Shown here: positions 7,733 through 15,162 of the stretch, piece after piece | Layout of the letters: each line of letters opens with the position of its first letter | How positions within the stretch are numbered: the first letter of the stretch is position 1 | Assembly (NCBI RefSeq): GCF_006088715.1 | Contig: NZ_CP030771.1 | Location: forward strand, 4,588,001 to 4,652,000 | DNA from: Streptomyces sp. YIM 121038 | GTDB lineage: Bacteria; Actinomycetota; Actinomycetes; Streptomycetales; Streptomycetaceae | Reading direction: 5' to 3' | Length of the DNA: 64,000 bases | Translations under genes and position numbers: made by a program | Notes under the pieces: model-generated | Database searches by the model: none | Seen by the model: only the letters and a program-made list of their open reading frames with translations | Told to the model about the DNA's origin: nothing

Positions 7733-8641
7733 CTAGGGACCTGGGTTCAGCCTCAGGTCCCTGCTGATCGTGTTCCACAGGGCGTCGAACCACAGGTGGG
7801 ACTGTTCCACGAAGGTGGTGTCCCGCAGCCCGTCCCCCTGCTGGAAGGGGAAGAGCATCGACTGCGTGCCCTGCGCGTCCCACATCTCCAGATACTCCTG
7901 GCCGATCTCCTCACCGCGCTTGGTGAGGGTGTAGTACGCGAACAGCGCCTCGGAGCCGTTGAGCAGATAGAGCTTCACCGGCGGGGTGAACGGCAGGGCC
8001 CGGAACTCCACTTGTACGTCGATGCCGTGCGTGCCGCGCAGGGTGAGCAGGTTGTGGCGCAGGACCTGCCCCTGCGCGTTGCGCTGGTCGAGCCAGCGGC
8101 GGTGCACGGGGCCGTCCGAGTCCCCGCCCCCCACCGGCGCCGGGAAGGCGAGGTCGATGTCGCGGCTCGGCAGCAGCACGCGGACGCGGATCTTGGCCGG
8201 TTTCAGCCGTCCGGCGTGGATCTGCCGGAGCGGTTCGCCGATCGCCATCGTCAGCGAGATGGACGTCAGACACAGCGCGTCGATCTCCACGTGCGGCGCC
8301 TGGAACGCGGCGGCTATGCGCGGCGCGAGCCCGACCATCGTGGGCTGCGGGCGCACCGCGTCGCGGCTCGGCGCGGCCGGGGTCGCGACCGTGGCGGGGC
8401 TGCCCTTGGACACATTGGCCAGCAGCTGTTCGCCCTGCAGGATGCGGAGGGCCTGGCGCACCGCGCCGCGCTCCACGCCGAACTCGGACGCGAGCTCCGC
8501 CTGGGTGGGCATCCGCTGGCCCGGCCGCAGCAGGCCCGACCTGATCCGGGACCGCAGCTCGTCCGCCACGTCCCGGTGCGAGCGGTGCGGCGGCATGCCC
8601 GGCCTTTTCCGATCGTTGACGGAGGCTTGGTCCGTGCTCAC
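7733..8641 (-). CDS. GntR-family transcriptional regulator, second of two paralogues
   Basis: 302 residues from the GTG at 8639-8641, which lies 6 bases after TACGGT, as in the paralogue (leaderless architecture). Winged helix at about 20-85 (VADELRSRIRSGLLRPGQRM, then GVERGAVRQALRIL). The effector domain shares long identical blocks with the first regulator, for example the 19 residues QRNAQGQVLRHNLLTLR plus the following turn, FRALPFT and WFDALW. The two probably arose by duplication together with their promoters. The target is likely the CAACT/AGTTG sites. No gene lies immediately upstream. Confidence 0.9.
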   Translation of the reverse strand: MSTDQASVNDRKRPGMPPHRSHRDVADELRSRIRSGLLRPGQRMPTQAELASEFGVERGAVRQALRILQGEQLLANVSKGSPATVATPAAPSRDAVRPQPTMVGLAPRIAAAFQAPHVEIDALCLTSISLTMAIGEPLRQIHAGRLKPAKIRVRVLLPSRDIDLAFPAPVGGGDSDGPVHRRWLDQRNAQGQVLRHNLLTLRGTHGIDVQVEFRALPFTPPVKLYLLNGSEALFAYYTLTKRGEEIGQEYLEMWDAQGTQSMLFPFQQGDGLRDTTFVEQSHLWFDALWNTISRDLRLNPGP

Positions 8642-8648
8642 AACCAAA

Positions 8649-8685
8649 CCGTACAACTTCCCGCCATCTTTGGGGAGTTGTACGG
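8649..8685. promoter_or_regulatory. 37-base inverted-repeat operator of the second GntR gene
   Basis: CCGTACAACT at 8649-8658 and AGTTGTACGG at 8676-8685 are perfect 10-base arms around a 17-base centre that includes CCATCTTTGGGG. It covers the promoter and TACGGT -10 of the gene at 7733-8641. It is the best-preserved copy of the motif in this locus. Confidence 0.7.
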
Positions 8686-8727
8686 TAGGTGGTTATAGGA
8701 CGCGCCAGGGCGGAGATAAGTCCAGTG

Positions 8728-8744
8728 GAGTTGGTAGCCAACTC
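8728..8744. promoter_or_regulatory. Distal palindromic operator upstream of the second GntR gene
   Basis: GAGTTGGTAGCCAACTC differs from the 7493-7509 site only in the central base. It again starts 48 bases after the proximal AGTTG. A decayed further copy, TTGGCTGCCA, lies at 8774-8783. Confidence 0.7.
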
Positions 8745-9318
8745 GGGCGAACATGGTCGGAACCGTGGAAGGGTTGGCTGCCAGCTCCGCTCCCAGGTCG
8801 GGCTGACCGGGCTCTCATCCGGAGGGGAGCCGGGAGTTCGGTCAGCCGTTGAGCGGGGCGGGGGTGCCCCAGGCCGTGGGGGCGGCGGCACATGGGGCCC
8901 GCCGCCCCCACGGCAACCCGGCCCCCACGGGGCCTGACGCCCCTTCGCCCCTGCCCACCCGCCGCTCCCCGGCCTTGCCGGGGCCCCGCCGCTGCCGCGG
9001 CGGTCTCTCCCCCACCCGCCCACCCGGCGCTCCCCGGCCTTGCGGGGCAGAACCCCGACGCGTGGCGCTGCGGCTCCGTTTCCTCCCACCCGCCCACCCG
9101 TCACACCGCGGCTTCGTCAGCCCGGCCCCGACGCGTGGCGCTGCGGCCCGGCGGTCGCCGCCACCGCTACCGCGGCGGTTTCCTCCCACCCGCCCACCCA
9201 TTGCTCCAGCGCTTCGCCGGGCGGGCCCCTACCCGGGGGCGGTACAGCCAGGTGGGGGCGGGTGGGTGGGACCACCCCGGCGCGGGACGCCACGCGGGCA
9301 TGGGCGCCCCCGCCCCCC
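8745..9318. repeat. Gene-free region with degenerate tandem repeats
   Basis: No credible gene was found; open frames here have no ribosome sites and are repetitive. From about 8950 to 9240 a loose unit recurs about four times: CCACCCGCCCACCC, then a GCTCC..CTTCG/CTTGC stretch, then a block that is identical in two copies (CCCCGACGCGTGGCGCTGCG near 9053 and 9127). Spacing varies between about 60 and 100 bases. Its role is unknown; it may be an accumulation site for interspersed repeats. Confidence 0.5.
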
Positions 9319-9400
9319 GCTGTGGGCAATCGTCCCGCAGGGCGAGTGGGGCATCCCCTGCTCGAGCGAAGCCGAGAGCTTGGGGACGGGTGGGCACAGC
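9319..9400. repeat. Interspersed repeat: element A containing element B
   Basis: It begins GCTGTGGGCAATCGTCCCGC and ends GGGTGGGCACAGC, so the ends are inverted (GCTGTG/CACAGC). The middle, 9345-9384, is a second unit (B) with GGGG..CCCC, CTCGAGCG and GCCGAGAGCTTGG. The copy at 59590-59632 is element A without B, which indicates that B was inserted into A. Confidence 0.65.
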
Positions 9401-9629
9401 GCCAAGGTGCCGCGCGACGGTTGAACCAGGCCCCCGCCCCGGGCAAGGCACCGCGCAGCCGTCACACCAGGCCCCAGCCCGGGCAAGGCACCGCCCAGGC
9501 AGGCACCGTCACACCAGGCCCCGCCCCGGCCAAGGCACCGCCCACGCACGCCCCGGCACGGGCAGGCCAGGGCCAGGCACCGGCAGGGCGAGACACCGGC
9601 AGGGCCAGGGCCAGGCAAGGCTGCGGCCC

Positions 9630-10598
9630 CTAGAAGGCCGCCCTGATCTCGCCCACCGGCACCCCGCCGCCGTGCAGAGGGGCCTCCGCAAGGCGGGCCA
9701 GGACGGGGGCCTCGACGCCCGCCAGGGCGAGGGCACGGGCGAGGACCGGCCCCAGCACCCTCGTACCGCCGTCGTCGATCTTGAAGGCCAGCGCCCGCCC
9801 GTCCGCGAGGGCCACGGCCTGCACCGCCTCGGCGCCCATCTTGGACAGCGTCCCGGGCACCTCCCGCATGAGCCACGTGTCCGGCCGCCGCGTCCCGGCC
9901 ACGTACTCCGGGTGCGCCCGCATCGCGTCGGCCACGCGCCGCTCGGCCGTACCGGGCGCGGCCAGGACGAAGTGCCGGTAGGCGCGGGCGAGCCCCGTCA
10001 GGGAGATCGCCATCAGCGGCGCCCCGCACCCGTCCGTGCCGACGGCCGCGACCCGCTCCCCCGCCGCCTCCTCGATCACGTCGTGCGTGAGGCGCTGGAG
10101 CGGATGCGCGGGGTCCAGATAGGTCTCCCTGTCCCAGCCGTTCAGGTCGCACACCGCGAGCATCGCCGTGTGCTTGCCGGAACAGTTCATGGTGACCCGG
10201 TCCCGCACGGCCCCCGCCGCCAGGTACGTCTCGGCCTCGACGGGGTCGAGCGGCAGGTCGGGCGGGCACTGGAGCGCGGCGGCGGTCAGCCCGTGCTCGG
10301 CGAGCATCTTCCGCACCAGATCCCGGTGGAACGTTTCGCCGGAGTGGCTGGCGGCCGCGAGCGCGAGCCGCTCCCCCGCCAGGTCGAGCCCGGCCCGCAG
10401 CACCGCCGCGGCCTGCATCGGCTTGTTCGTGGAGCGCGGGAACACGGGCGCCGCGACGTCCCCGAGCGCCAGCTCGACCTCGCCGTCCGCCCCGAGCAGC
10501 ACGAGGCTGCCCCGATGGCGGCCCTCGACGAAGCCGGAACGTACGACTTCGGCGAGGACCGGCGGTATGACGGGGGTGGCGGCGGACGTCGGGGTCAT
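9630..10598 (-). CDS. L-asparaginase, rhizobial (AnsA/ReAV-like) class
   Basis: 322 residues. The class 3 asparaginase signature is complete: an SxxK pair STNK at 56-59, SHSGE at 84-88, the metal-site CSGK at 139-142 and the second cysteine in TDGCGAP at 191. These enzymes hydrolyse asparagine to aspartate and ammonia in the cytoplasm and are unrelated to the E. coli AnsB fold. No signal peptide is present. It ends next to a gene-free repeat region and is followed on the same strand, 120 bases upstream, by rsiG; a shared operon is uncertain. The start is ATG 10598. Confidence 0.88.
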   Translation of the reverse strand: MTPTSAATPVIPPVLAEVVRSGFVEGRHRGSLVLLGADGEVELALGDVAAPVFPRSTNKPMQAAAVLRAGLDLAGERLALAAASHSGETFHRDLVRKMLAEHGLTAAALQCPPDLPLDPVEAETYLAAGAVRDRVTMNCSGKHTAMLAVCDLNGWDRETYLDPAHPLQRLTHDVIEEAAGERVAAVGTDGCGAPLMAISLTGLARAYRHFVLAAPGTAERRVADAMRAHPEYVAGTRRPDTWLMREVPGTLSKMGAEAVQAVALADGRALAFKIDDGGTRVLGPVLARALALAGVEAPVLARLAEAPLHGGGVPVGEIRAAF

Positions 10599-10718
10599 CT
10601 TCGGCTCCGTGGTGCGGGTGGTGCGACGGACCAGCCGCGCCCGGCGGGGCCCGGGGCCGCGGACACGGCCGGGATCAGGGGGATCGCCGGTCGCTCCGGG
10701 CCGCCGGAGCCGAAGGGG

Positions 10719-11381
10719 TCAGGCGAGCAGGTCGTCTACTTGTGCTTCGCCTTCACGGTACCTGCGGGCGATCTCCGCACTGCAATCGTCGGTGGTCCGC
10801 TGCATCTCCTGGCGCCGCCGCGACACCTGCTGCTCGTACCGCACGAGCCGGCCCATGGCCGTGTGCAGCTCGTCGTCCGTGCGGGCGGCGAGGTCGGAGA
10901 GCGCGACCTCGGCGAGCATGTCGGCGGCGAGCCGCCGGTACTCCTCGCTGTGCGGCGTCCCGAGCGTCACGTGCCGGGCCGAGGCGCGGCGGCGGGCCGG
11001 GCCGTCCGTGAGGATCTCCGGGAGCCGGTCCACGACGAGGCCCGCCGTCCCGTCGCCGCCCGGAACTCCGGGGACACCGTCCTGGGTCGCTCCCGCGCGC
11101 GTCCGCGCACGGCGCGCGGTCTCGGCGCGCAGGATGTCGATGCGCCCCTGGAGCAGCCGTCGTACGTAGCTCAGATCGGCCTCGTCCTGCTGTGCGGCCC
11201 GGCGCAGCTCGCGCAGCTCCGGCAGGCGCAGCGCGGCCAGGTCGTGGGCGGGCGCCTCGGGCAGGACGGGGCTGTCGGTGCGCTGCACGGGCGGGCGCGG
11301 CACGGGTGCCCCGCCGAAGCCCCCGCCCGTGGCGCTGGCCTGCCTCGCCCTGGGTGCGCTGGGCGTACTGGGTGTGCTCAT
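10719..11381 (-). CDS. rsiG: RsiG, c-di-GMP-binding anti-sigma factor for WhiG
   Basis: 220 residues, mainly helical. It carries two exact copies of the RsiG signature E(X)3S(X)2R(X)3Q(X)3D: E67, S71, R74, Q78, D82 and E183, S187, R190, Q194, D198. In S. venezuelae each motif contributes to binding a c-di-GMP dimer, which lets RsiG sequester the sporulation sigma factor WhiG. The N-terminal 45 residues are proline-rich and probably disordered. It lies alone between the asparaginase gene and dtd. The assignment rests on the duplicated motif rather than on similarity search. Confidence 0.9.
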   Translation of the reverse strand: MSTPSTPSAPRARQASATGGGFGGAPVPRPPVQRTDSPVLPEAPAHDLAALRLPELRELRRAAQQDEADLSYVRRLLQGRIDILRAETARRARTRAGATQDGVPGVPGGDGTAGLVVDRLPEILTDGPARRRASARHVTLGTPHSEEYRRLAADMLAEVALSDLAARTDDELHTAMGRLVRYEQQVSRRRQEMQRTTDDCSAEIARRYREGEAQVDDLLA

Positions 11382-11538
11382 GTGGCTCTACCGTCCCCTC
11401 AGCCGGCGCGGTACACCGCGTGTGAGCATGGTGCCACCCCGCGTGGCCACTCTGTGACCGAGTGCCCCCAATCGGCCCCGGATGGGGGGTTCCGGACCGG
11501 CGCACGGACGGCGCGCACGGGCAGGGCATGATGGCCGC

Positions 11539-11964
11539 ATGCGTGCGGTGGTGCAGAGGGTGGACGGCGCGAGCGTCGTCGTGGACGGCGAGACGGTCGG
11601 CGAGATCACGGGCGAGGGCCTGTGCGTGCTCGTCGGGGTCACGCATGACGACACCGAGGAGAAGGCCGCGCAGCTGGCCCGCAAACTGTGGTCGCTGCGC
11701 ATGCTCCACGGCGAGAAGTCCTGCTCGGACGTCGACGCGCCGCTCCTGGTGATCAGCCAGTTCACCCTGTACGGCGACGCCCGCAAGGGCCGCAGGCCCA
11801 CGTGGAACGCGGCCGCGCCCGGGGACGTGGCGGAGCCCCTGGTCGACGAGGTCGTCGCCCGGCTGCGGGCCCTGGGCGCGACCGTCGCCACGGGCCGCTT
11901 CGGCGCCTCCATGCGCGTGGGTCTGACGAACGACGGGCCGTTCACGGTGCTGCTGGAGATGTGA
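11539..11964 (+). CDS. dtd: D-aminoacyl-tRNA deacylase
   Basis: 141 residues, normal DTD length. It begins MRAVVQRV, as most DTDs do, and has the active-site SQFTLYG at 73-79 and the C-terminal TNDGPFTV that supplies the cross-subunit Gly-cisPro. It removes D-amino acids mischarged on tRNA in the cytosol. The start is the ATG at 11539, since the more upstream frame is not DTD-like. It converges on ygfZ, with a small GC-rich hairpin (CCGGCCC..GGGCCGG) in the 43-base gap. Confidence 0.97.
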   Translation: MRAVVQRVDGASVVVDGETVGEITGEGLCVLVGVTHDDTEEKAAQLARKLWSLRMLHGEKSCSDVDAPLLVISQFTLYGDARKGRRPTWNAAAPGDVAEPLVDEVVARLRALGATVATGRFGASMRVGLTNDGPFTVLLEM

Positions 11965-12007
11965 GCCGCCGCTCCCCCGCGGTGCGCCCCGGCCCCGGGC
12001 CGGAGGG

Positions 12008-12973
12008 CTACGGCTCGACCACGGTCTCCTGGGCCGCGGCGGTGGTGCCCGCCATCAGCTCCGCGTCCACGGGCACGTTCCGCTTCACCAGGGCCAGGGC
12101 GATCGGGCCCAGCTCGTGGTGGCGTACGGACGTGGTGATGAACCCGAGCTTGCGGCCGTCGGGGCCGTCCGCGGCGAGGTGGAGGGGCGTGCCGTGCGTC
12201 GGCAGGTGCACCTCGCTGCCGTCCAGGTGCAGGAAGACCAGGCGGCGCGGCGGCTTGCCCAGGTTCTGCACGCGGGCGACGGTCTCCTGCCCCCGGTAGC
12301 AGCCCTTCTGGAGGTGCACGGCGGTGCCGATCCAGCCCAGCTCGTGCGGGATGGTGCGGTGGTCGGTCTCGAAGGCGAGCCGGGGCAGGTGGTGCTCGAC
12401 CCGCAGCGCCTCGTGGGCGAGGAGCCCGGCGGCGGGGCCGTGGGTCTCGGCGAAGGCGGGCAGGTCGGCGCGCGGCAGGAAGACGTCGCGGCCGTGGGCG
12501 GTCTCGCGTACGGCGACGCCGTCGGGCAGGGCGGCGATCGACCCGGCGGGCAGGTGCACGACGGCGAAGTCCTCGGTGCGGTCGGCGACTTCGACGCGGT
12601 AGAAGAACTTCATGCTCTCCAGGTACGCGATGAGCGCGTCCTGGGTGCCGGGCTCGACGTGCGCCCACATCGTCTCGCCGTCGTCGACGAGGTAGAGGGC
12701 GTGCTCGATGTGCCCGTTGGCGGAGAGGATCAGCGCCTCGGTGGCCCGGCCCGCCGGGAGGTCGCTGACGTGCTGGGTGAGGAGCAGGTGCAGCCAGCTC
12801 AGCCGGTCGGTGCCGGTCACGGTGACCACGCCGCGGTGCGAGAGGTCGACGAATCCGGTGCCGTCGGCGAGGGCGCGCTGCTCACGGAACAGGTCGCCGT
12901 AGTGGGCGGCGACGCCTTCGTCCACGCCCTCGGCGGGGACGGCGCCGGGCAGGGACAGCAGGGGGCTCTTCAT
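12008..12973 (-). CDS. ygfZ: YgfZ-type folate-binding protein (GcvT-like)
   Basis: 321 residues from the ATG at 12971-12973; an upstream in-frame start gives an uncharacteristic Arg-rich tail. It shows the YgfZ signature KGCYRGQE with the conserved cysteine, followed by VARVQNLGK, inside an aminomethyltransferase (GcvT) fold. YgfZ supports assembly or repair of iron-sulfur enzymes with folate. It starts 34 bases after the nur stop, on the same strand, so both may be cotranscribed. Confidence 0.94.
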   Translation of the reverse strand: MKSPLLSLPGAVPAEGVDEGVAAHYGDLFREQRALADGTGFVDLSHRGVVTVTGTDRLSWLHLLLTQHVSDLPAGRATEALILSANGHIEHALYLVDDGETMWAHVEPGTQDALIAYLESMKFFYRVEVADRTEDFAVVHLPAGSIAALPDGVAVRETAHGRDVFLPRADLPAFAETHGPAAGLLAHEALRVEHHLPRLAFETDHRTIPHELGWIGTAVHLQKGCYRGQETVARVQNLGKPPRRLVFLHLDGSEVHLPTHGTPLHLAADGPDGRKLGFITTSVRHHELGPIALALVKRNVPVDAELMAGTTAAAQETVVEP

Positions 12974-13007
12974 GTTCACAAAGACTACGACTCGCGGAGC
13001 CCCGTGT

Positions 13008-13532
13008 TTATTTCTCCCCCGGGCCCTTGCCACCGGTCTTCGCCGTGGCCGCGCCCGTGGCCGCGACGGGGTCCTCGGGGTCCTCGGCGGGGCCGGCCGT
13101 CGCGCACGTACCGCACCGGCCGAAGATCGCGAAGTGCTTCAGGTCCGTTTCGAAGCCGAACGTCGCGCGCAGCTTCTCGGTGAAGTCCGCGGCGACGTCG
13201 AGGTCGGCCTCGATGACCGTCGTGCAGTCCCGGCACACCAGGTGGATGTGGTCGTGGCGGTCCGCGAGGTGGTAGGTGGGCGCGCCGTGCCCGAGGTGGG
13301 CGTGGGAGACGAGCCCCAGCTCCTCCAGGAGCTCCAGGGTGCGGTAGACGGTGGAGATGTTGATCCCCGACGCCGTCCTGCGGACCTCGCAGAGGATGTC
13401 GTCGGGGGTCGCGTGCTCAAGGGCGTCGACGGCCTCCAGGACGAGCTGGCGCTGCGGCGTCAGGCGGTATCCGCGCTGCCGCAGGTCGCTCTTCCAGTCC
13501 GTCGCCGTGCCGTCCGGGTCGGTGGTCACCAC
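13008..13532 (-). CDS. nur: Nickel-responsive Fur-family regulator Nur
   Basis: 174 residues from GTG 13532 (a second GTG follows at once). Winged helix at about 13-85 with TVYRTLELLEELGLVSH. The Fur-family dimerisation domain has HDHIH at 93-97 and two CxxC pairs (CRDC at 100-103, CGTC at 140-143). The region DWKSDLRQRGYRLTPQRQ, GHGAPTYHLADRH and HFAIFGRC match what I know of S. coelicolor Nur, which uses nickel to repress nickel uptake and the Fe-superoxide dismutase gene. The C-terminal 30 residues (Pro/Asp/Ala/Lys) are an extension likely to be disordered. It is followed by ygfZ. Confidence 0.9.
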   Translation of the reverse strand: MVTTDPDGTATDWKSDLRQRGYRLTPQRQLVLEAVDALEHATPDDILCEVRRTASGINISTVYRTLELLEELGLVSHAHLGHGAPTYHLADRHDHIHLVCRDCTTVIEADLDVAADFTEKLRATFGFETDLKHFAIFGRCGTCATAGPAEDPEDPVAATGAATAKTGGKGPGEK

Positions 13533-13549
13533 ACCCCTGAGTGTAGGGA

Positions 13550-14137
13550 CTACTTGAAGAAGGCGATGCCGTCGTCGGGCAGGTCGCCCAGGTTGCGGGC
13601 CATCTCGGCGACCTCTTCGGGGGAGACGACCTTCTTGAGCTGGGCCGACATATAGGGGCGCAGCGGCACCTCGGGGGTCTGCTTCTCGCCGACCCACATC
13701 AGGTCGCTCTTCACATAGCCGTACAGGCGCTTGCCGCCGCTGTACGGGCCGGAGGCCGCGGTGCGGGCGACGGCGTCGGTGGCCAGGTCGATCTGCGGCT
13801 TCTGGTCGGCGAGCTCGCCGTACCAGACCTCGACGACGCCGTCCTGGCGGACCATGACGACCTCGACCTTGCGGGGGCCTTTGCCGCCTTCGGCGGAGAC
13901 GCGCCAGAAGCCGGACTCGGACTCCAGGGGCTCGGTCTTCTTGCCCTCGGCGTCGAGCACCCACGTGTGCGAGTGGTACTCGAGGAAGTCCCGCCCGTCG
14001 TGCGTGAAGGTGACCTCCTGGCCGAAGTTCGCCTTGGCGGAGCCGGGGAAGTCGGTGACGCCCGCGCCTTCCCAGGTGCCGAGGAGCCAGACGAGGGGGA
14101 CGAGGTCGGGGTGCAGGTCGGACGGAATCTGGATCAT
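13550..14137 (-). CDS. FABP/nitrobindin-like heme-binding beta-barrel protein (DUF1794)
   Basis: 195 residues. It opens with the family pattern LVWLLGTWEGAG (GxWxGxG) and continues with FGQEVTFTHDG and a long beta-rich segment ending GIAFF. Nitrobindin-like proteins bind heme and can isomerise peroxynitrite. The distal or proximal heme ligands cannot be placed with confidence here. It lies 17 bases upstream of nur on the same strand, consistent with one transcript. Its ATG at 14137 has a GAGACTCC region upstream rather than a strong ribosome site. Confidence 0.88.
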   Translation of the reverse strand: MIQIPSDLHPDLVPLVWLLGTWEGAGVTDFPGSAKANFGQEVTFTHDGRDFLEYHSHTWVLDAEGKKTEPLESESGFWRVSAEGGKGPRKVEVVMVRQDGVVEVWYGELADQKPQIDLATDAVARTAASGPYSGGKRLYGYVKSDLMWVGEKQTPEVPLRPYMSAQLKKVVSPEEVAEMARNLGDLPDDGIAFFK

Positions 14138-14177
14138 GGGTTGCTCAGGAGTCTCTCGTGGGGGTCCCGGACGGGGG

Positions 14178-14279
14178 TCAGCGCTGGCCCTGGTACAGCT
14201 TCTTCACTGCCAGACCGGTGAAGGCGAGAACGCCGACGCAGACCAGGACAAGGAGTGCGGAGAAGAAGGCCTCAAGCAC
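14178..14279 (-). CDS. 33-residue single-span membrane peptide
   Basis: GTG start at 14277-14279 with an excellent GAGGAG ribosome site 6 bases upstream. The product begins MLEAFFSALLVL, has one hydrophobic span (about residues 4-25) and ends in a basic tail KKLYQGQR. It lies 40 bases upstream of the nitrobindin-like gene on the same strand, so it may be the first gene of that operon. No family is recognised; function unknown. Confidence 0.6.
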   Translation of the reverse strand: MLEAFFSALLVLVCVGVLAFTGLAVKKLYQGQR

Positions 14280-14382
14280 GGGGTGCTCCTCGGTGAGCTG
14301 TGGTGAGCGGTAACAGAGCCAGGCTCCACTGTAGTGGGGACGCGCGGCCGCTTCTCGGCGAGGTCCGCCGTACGCTGGACGT

Positions 14383-14640
14383 ATGTACGCGCGTCGGCGT
14401 CATGTGTACTTCGCCATGATGGGCACGTGCCTCGCCCTGTTCGTCCTGGCCTGGGGCGTCGTGCGGCTCTGGTCGGTCCCGGTCGCGGTCGGGATGTGCG
14501 TGGTGGCGATGGTGATCCCCCCGCTCGCGGCCATGGTCGCGAACCGCCGGGGCCCCGACGACCGCTGGTGGGACGACCCGTCCGGGGACCCCAAGTCGGA
14601 CGAGTGGTGGGACGAGCTCGACGGCAGACGTAGACCCTGA
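14383..14640 (+). CDS. DUF3099 membrane protein
   Basis: 85 residues. A short basic N-terminus (MYARRRH) precedes two transmembrane helices (about 9-29 and 32-52), then a soluble Trp/Asp-rich tail (RWWDDPSG, DEWWDELDG). The pattern is typical of actinobacterial DUF3099 proteins of unknown function. TACGCT at 14371-14376 is a likely -10, giving a very short leader. A CCACT-GT-AGTGG palindrome at 14325-14336 lies in the divergent region shared with the 33-residue peptide gene. Confidence 0.85.
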   Translation: MYARRRHVYFAMMGTCLALFVLAWGVVRLWSVPVAVGMCVVAMVIPPLAAMVANRRGPDDRWWDDPSGDPKSDEWWDELDGRRRP

Positions 14641-14690
14641 CGGGCGCACACGACGCGGACGGGCCGGAAGCCGCCGCAAGCGGCACATTC

Positions 14691-14750
14691 CAGCCCGTCG
14701 AGGGGGTACCCCCTGCTCCTTAAGAGCTTGGGGGAGTTTGAGGACGAGGC
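14691..14750. repeat. Element C interrupted by element B
   Basis: CAGCCCGTC (14691-14699) and TTTGAGGACGAGG (14737-14749) are the two halves of a common Streptomyces intergenic unit, seen uninterrupted near 25009-25030 with only GG, C or G between. Here they are split by 14700-14736 (GAGGGGGTACCCCCTGCTCC ... GAGCTTGGGGGAG), a copy of element B. This supports B as an independently inserting unit. It fills the gap between two convergent genes. Confidence 0.55.
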
Positions 14751-14836
14751 GCGAAGCGCCGATGAACCCCCGCACGGCTGAGGGCCGCACCCCCTGGCGT
14801 CCAACCCCTGGGTGCGGCCCCCGGCCGGGAACGGGC

Positions 14837-15124
14837 TCAGACGGCGATGGCCACCTCGGCGAGCCCGCCCTTCTGGGCGACGACCGTGCGGTCGGCACTG
14901 CCGCCGGGCACCAGGGCCCGTACCGTCCACGTGCCCTCGGCGGCGTAGAAGCGGAACTGACCGGTCGCCGAGGTCGGCACCTCGGCGGTGAACTCGCCGG
15001 TCGAGTCCAGCAGCCGGACGTAGCCGGTCACCGGCTCGCCGTCGCGGGTCACCTGGCCCTGGATGGTGGTCTCACCGGACTTCGCCGTCGAGGCGTCGGG
15101 GCCGCCGGCCTTGGCTCCACACAT
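14837..15124 (-). CDS. DUF1416 protein, partner of the sulfurtransferase
   Basis: 95 residues. It begins MCGAKAGGP with a conserved N-terminal Cys, then a single transthyretin/CNA-B-like beta-sandwich (QGQVTRDGEPVTGYVRLLD ... FRFYAAEGTWTVRAL). DUF1416 proteins sit next to the CysA-type rhodanese in many actinobacteria, as here: the ATG is 38 bases after the rhodanese stop, with AGGAGT upstream. A sulfur-carrier or scaffold role for the cysteine is inference. Confidence 0.85.
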   Translation of the reverse strand: MCGAKAGGPDASTAKSGETTIQGQVTRDGEPVTGYVRLLDSTGEFTAEVPTSATGQFRFYAAEGTWTVRALVPGGSADRTVVAQKGGLAEVAIAV

Positions 15125-15162
15125 GACGTACTCCTAGGAATGAAGGGGGAAGGGGCGGCGGA

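Noticed and set aside
8842..9451. Several long open frames on both strands
   Set aside because: All are Arg/Gly/Pro-rich, lack ribosome sites and follow the degenerate repeats; open frames arise easily at this base composition.
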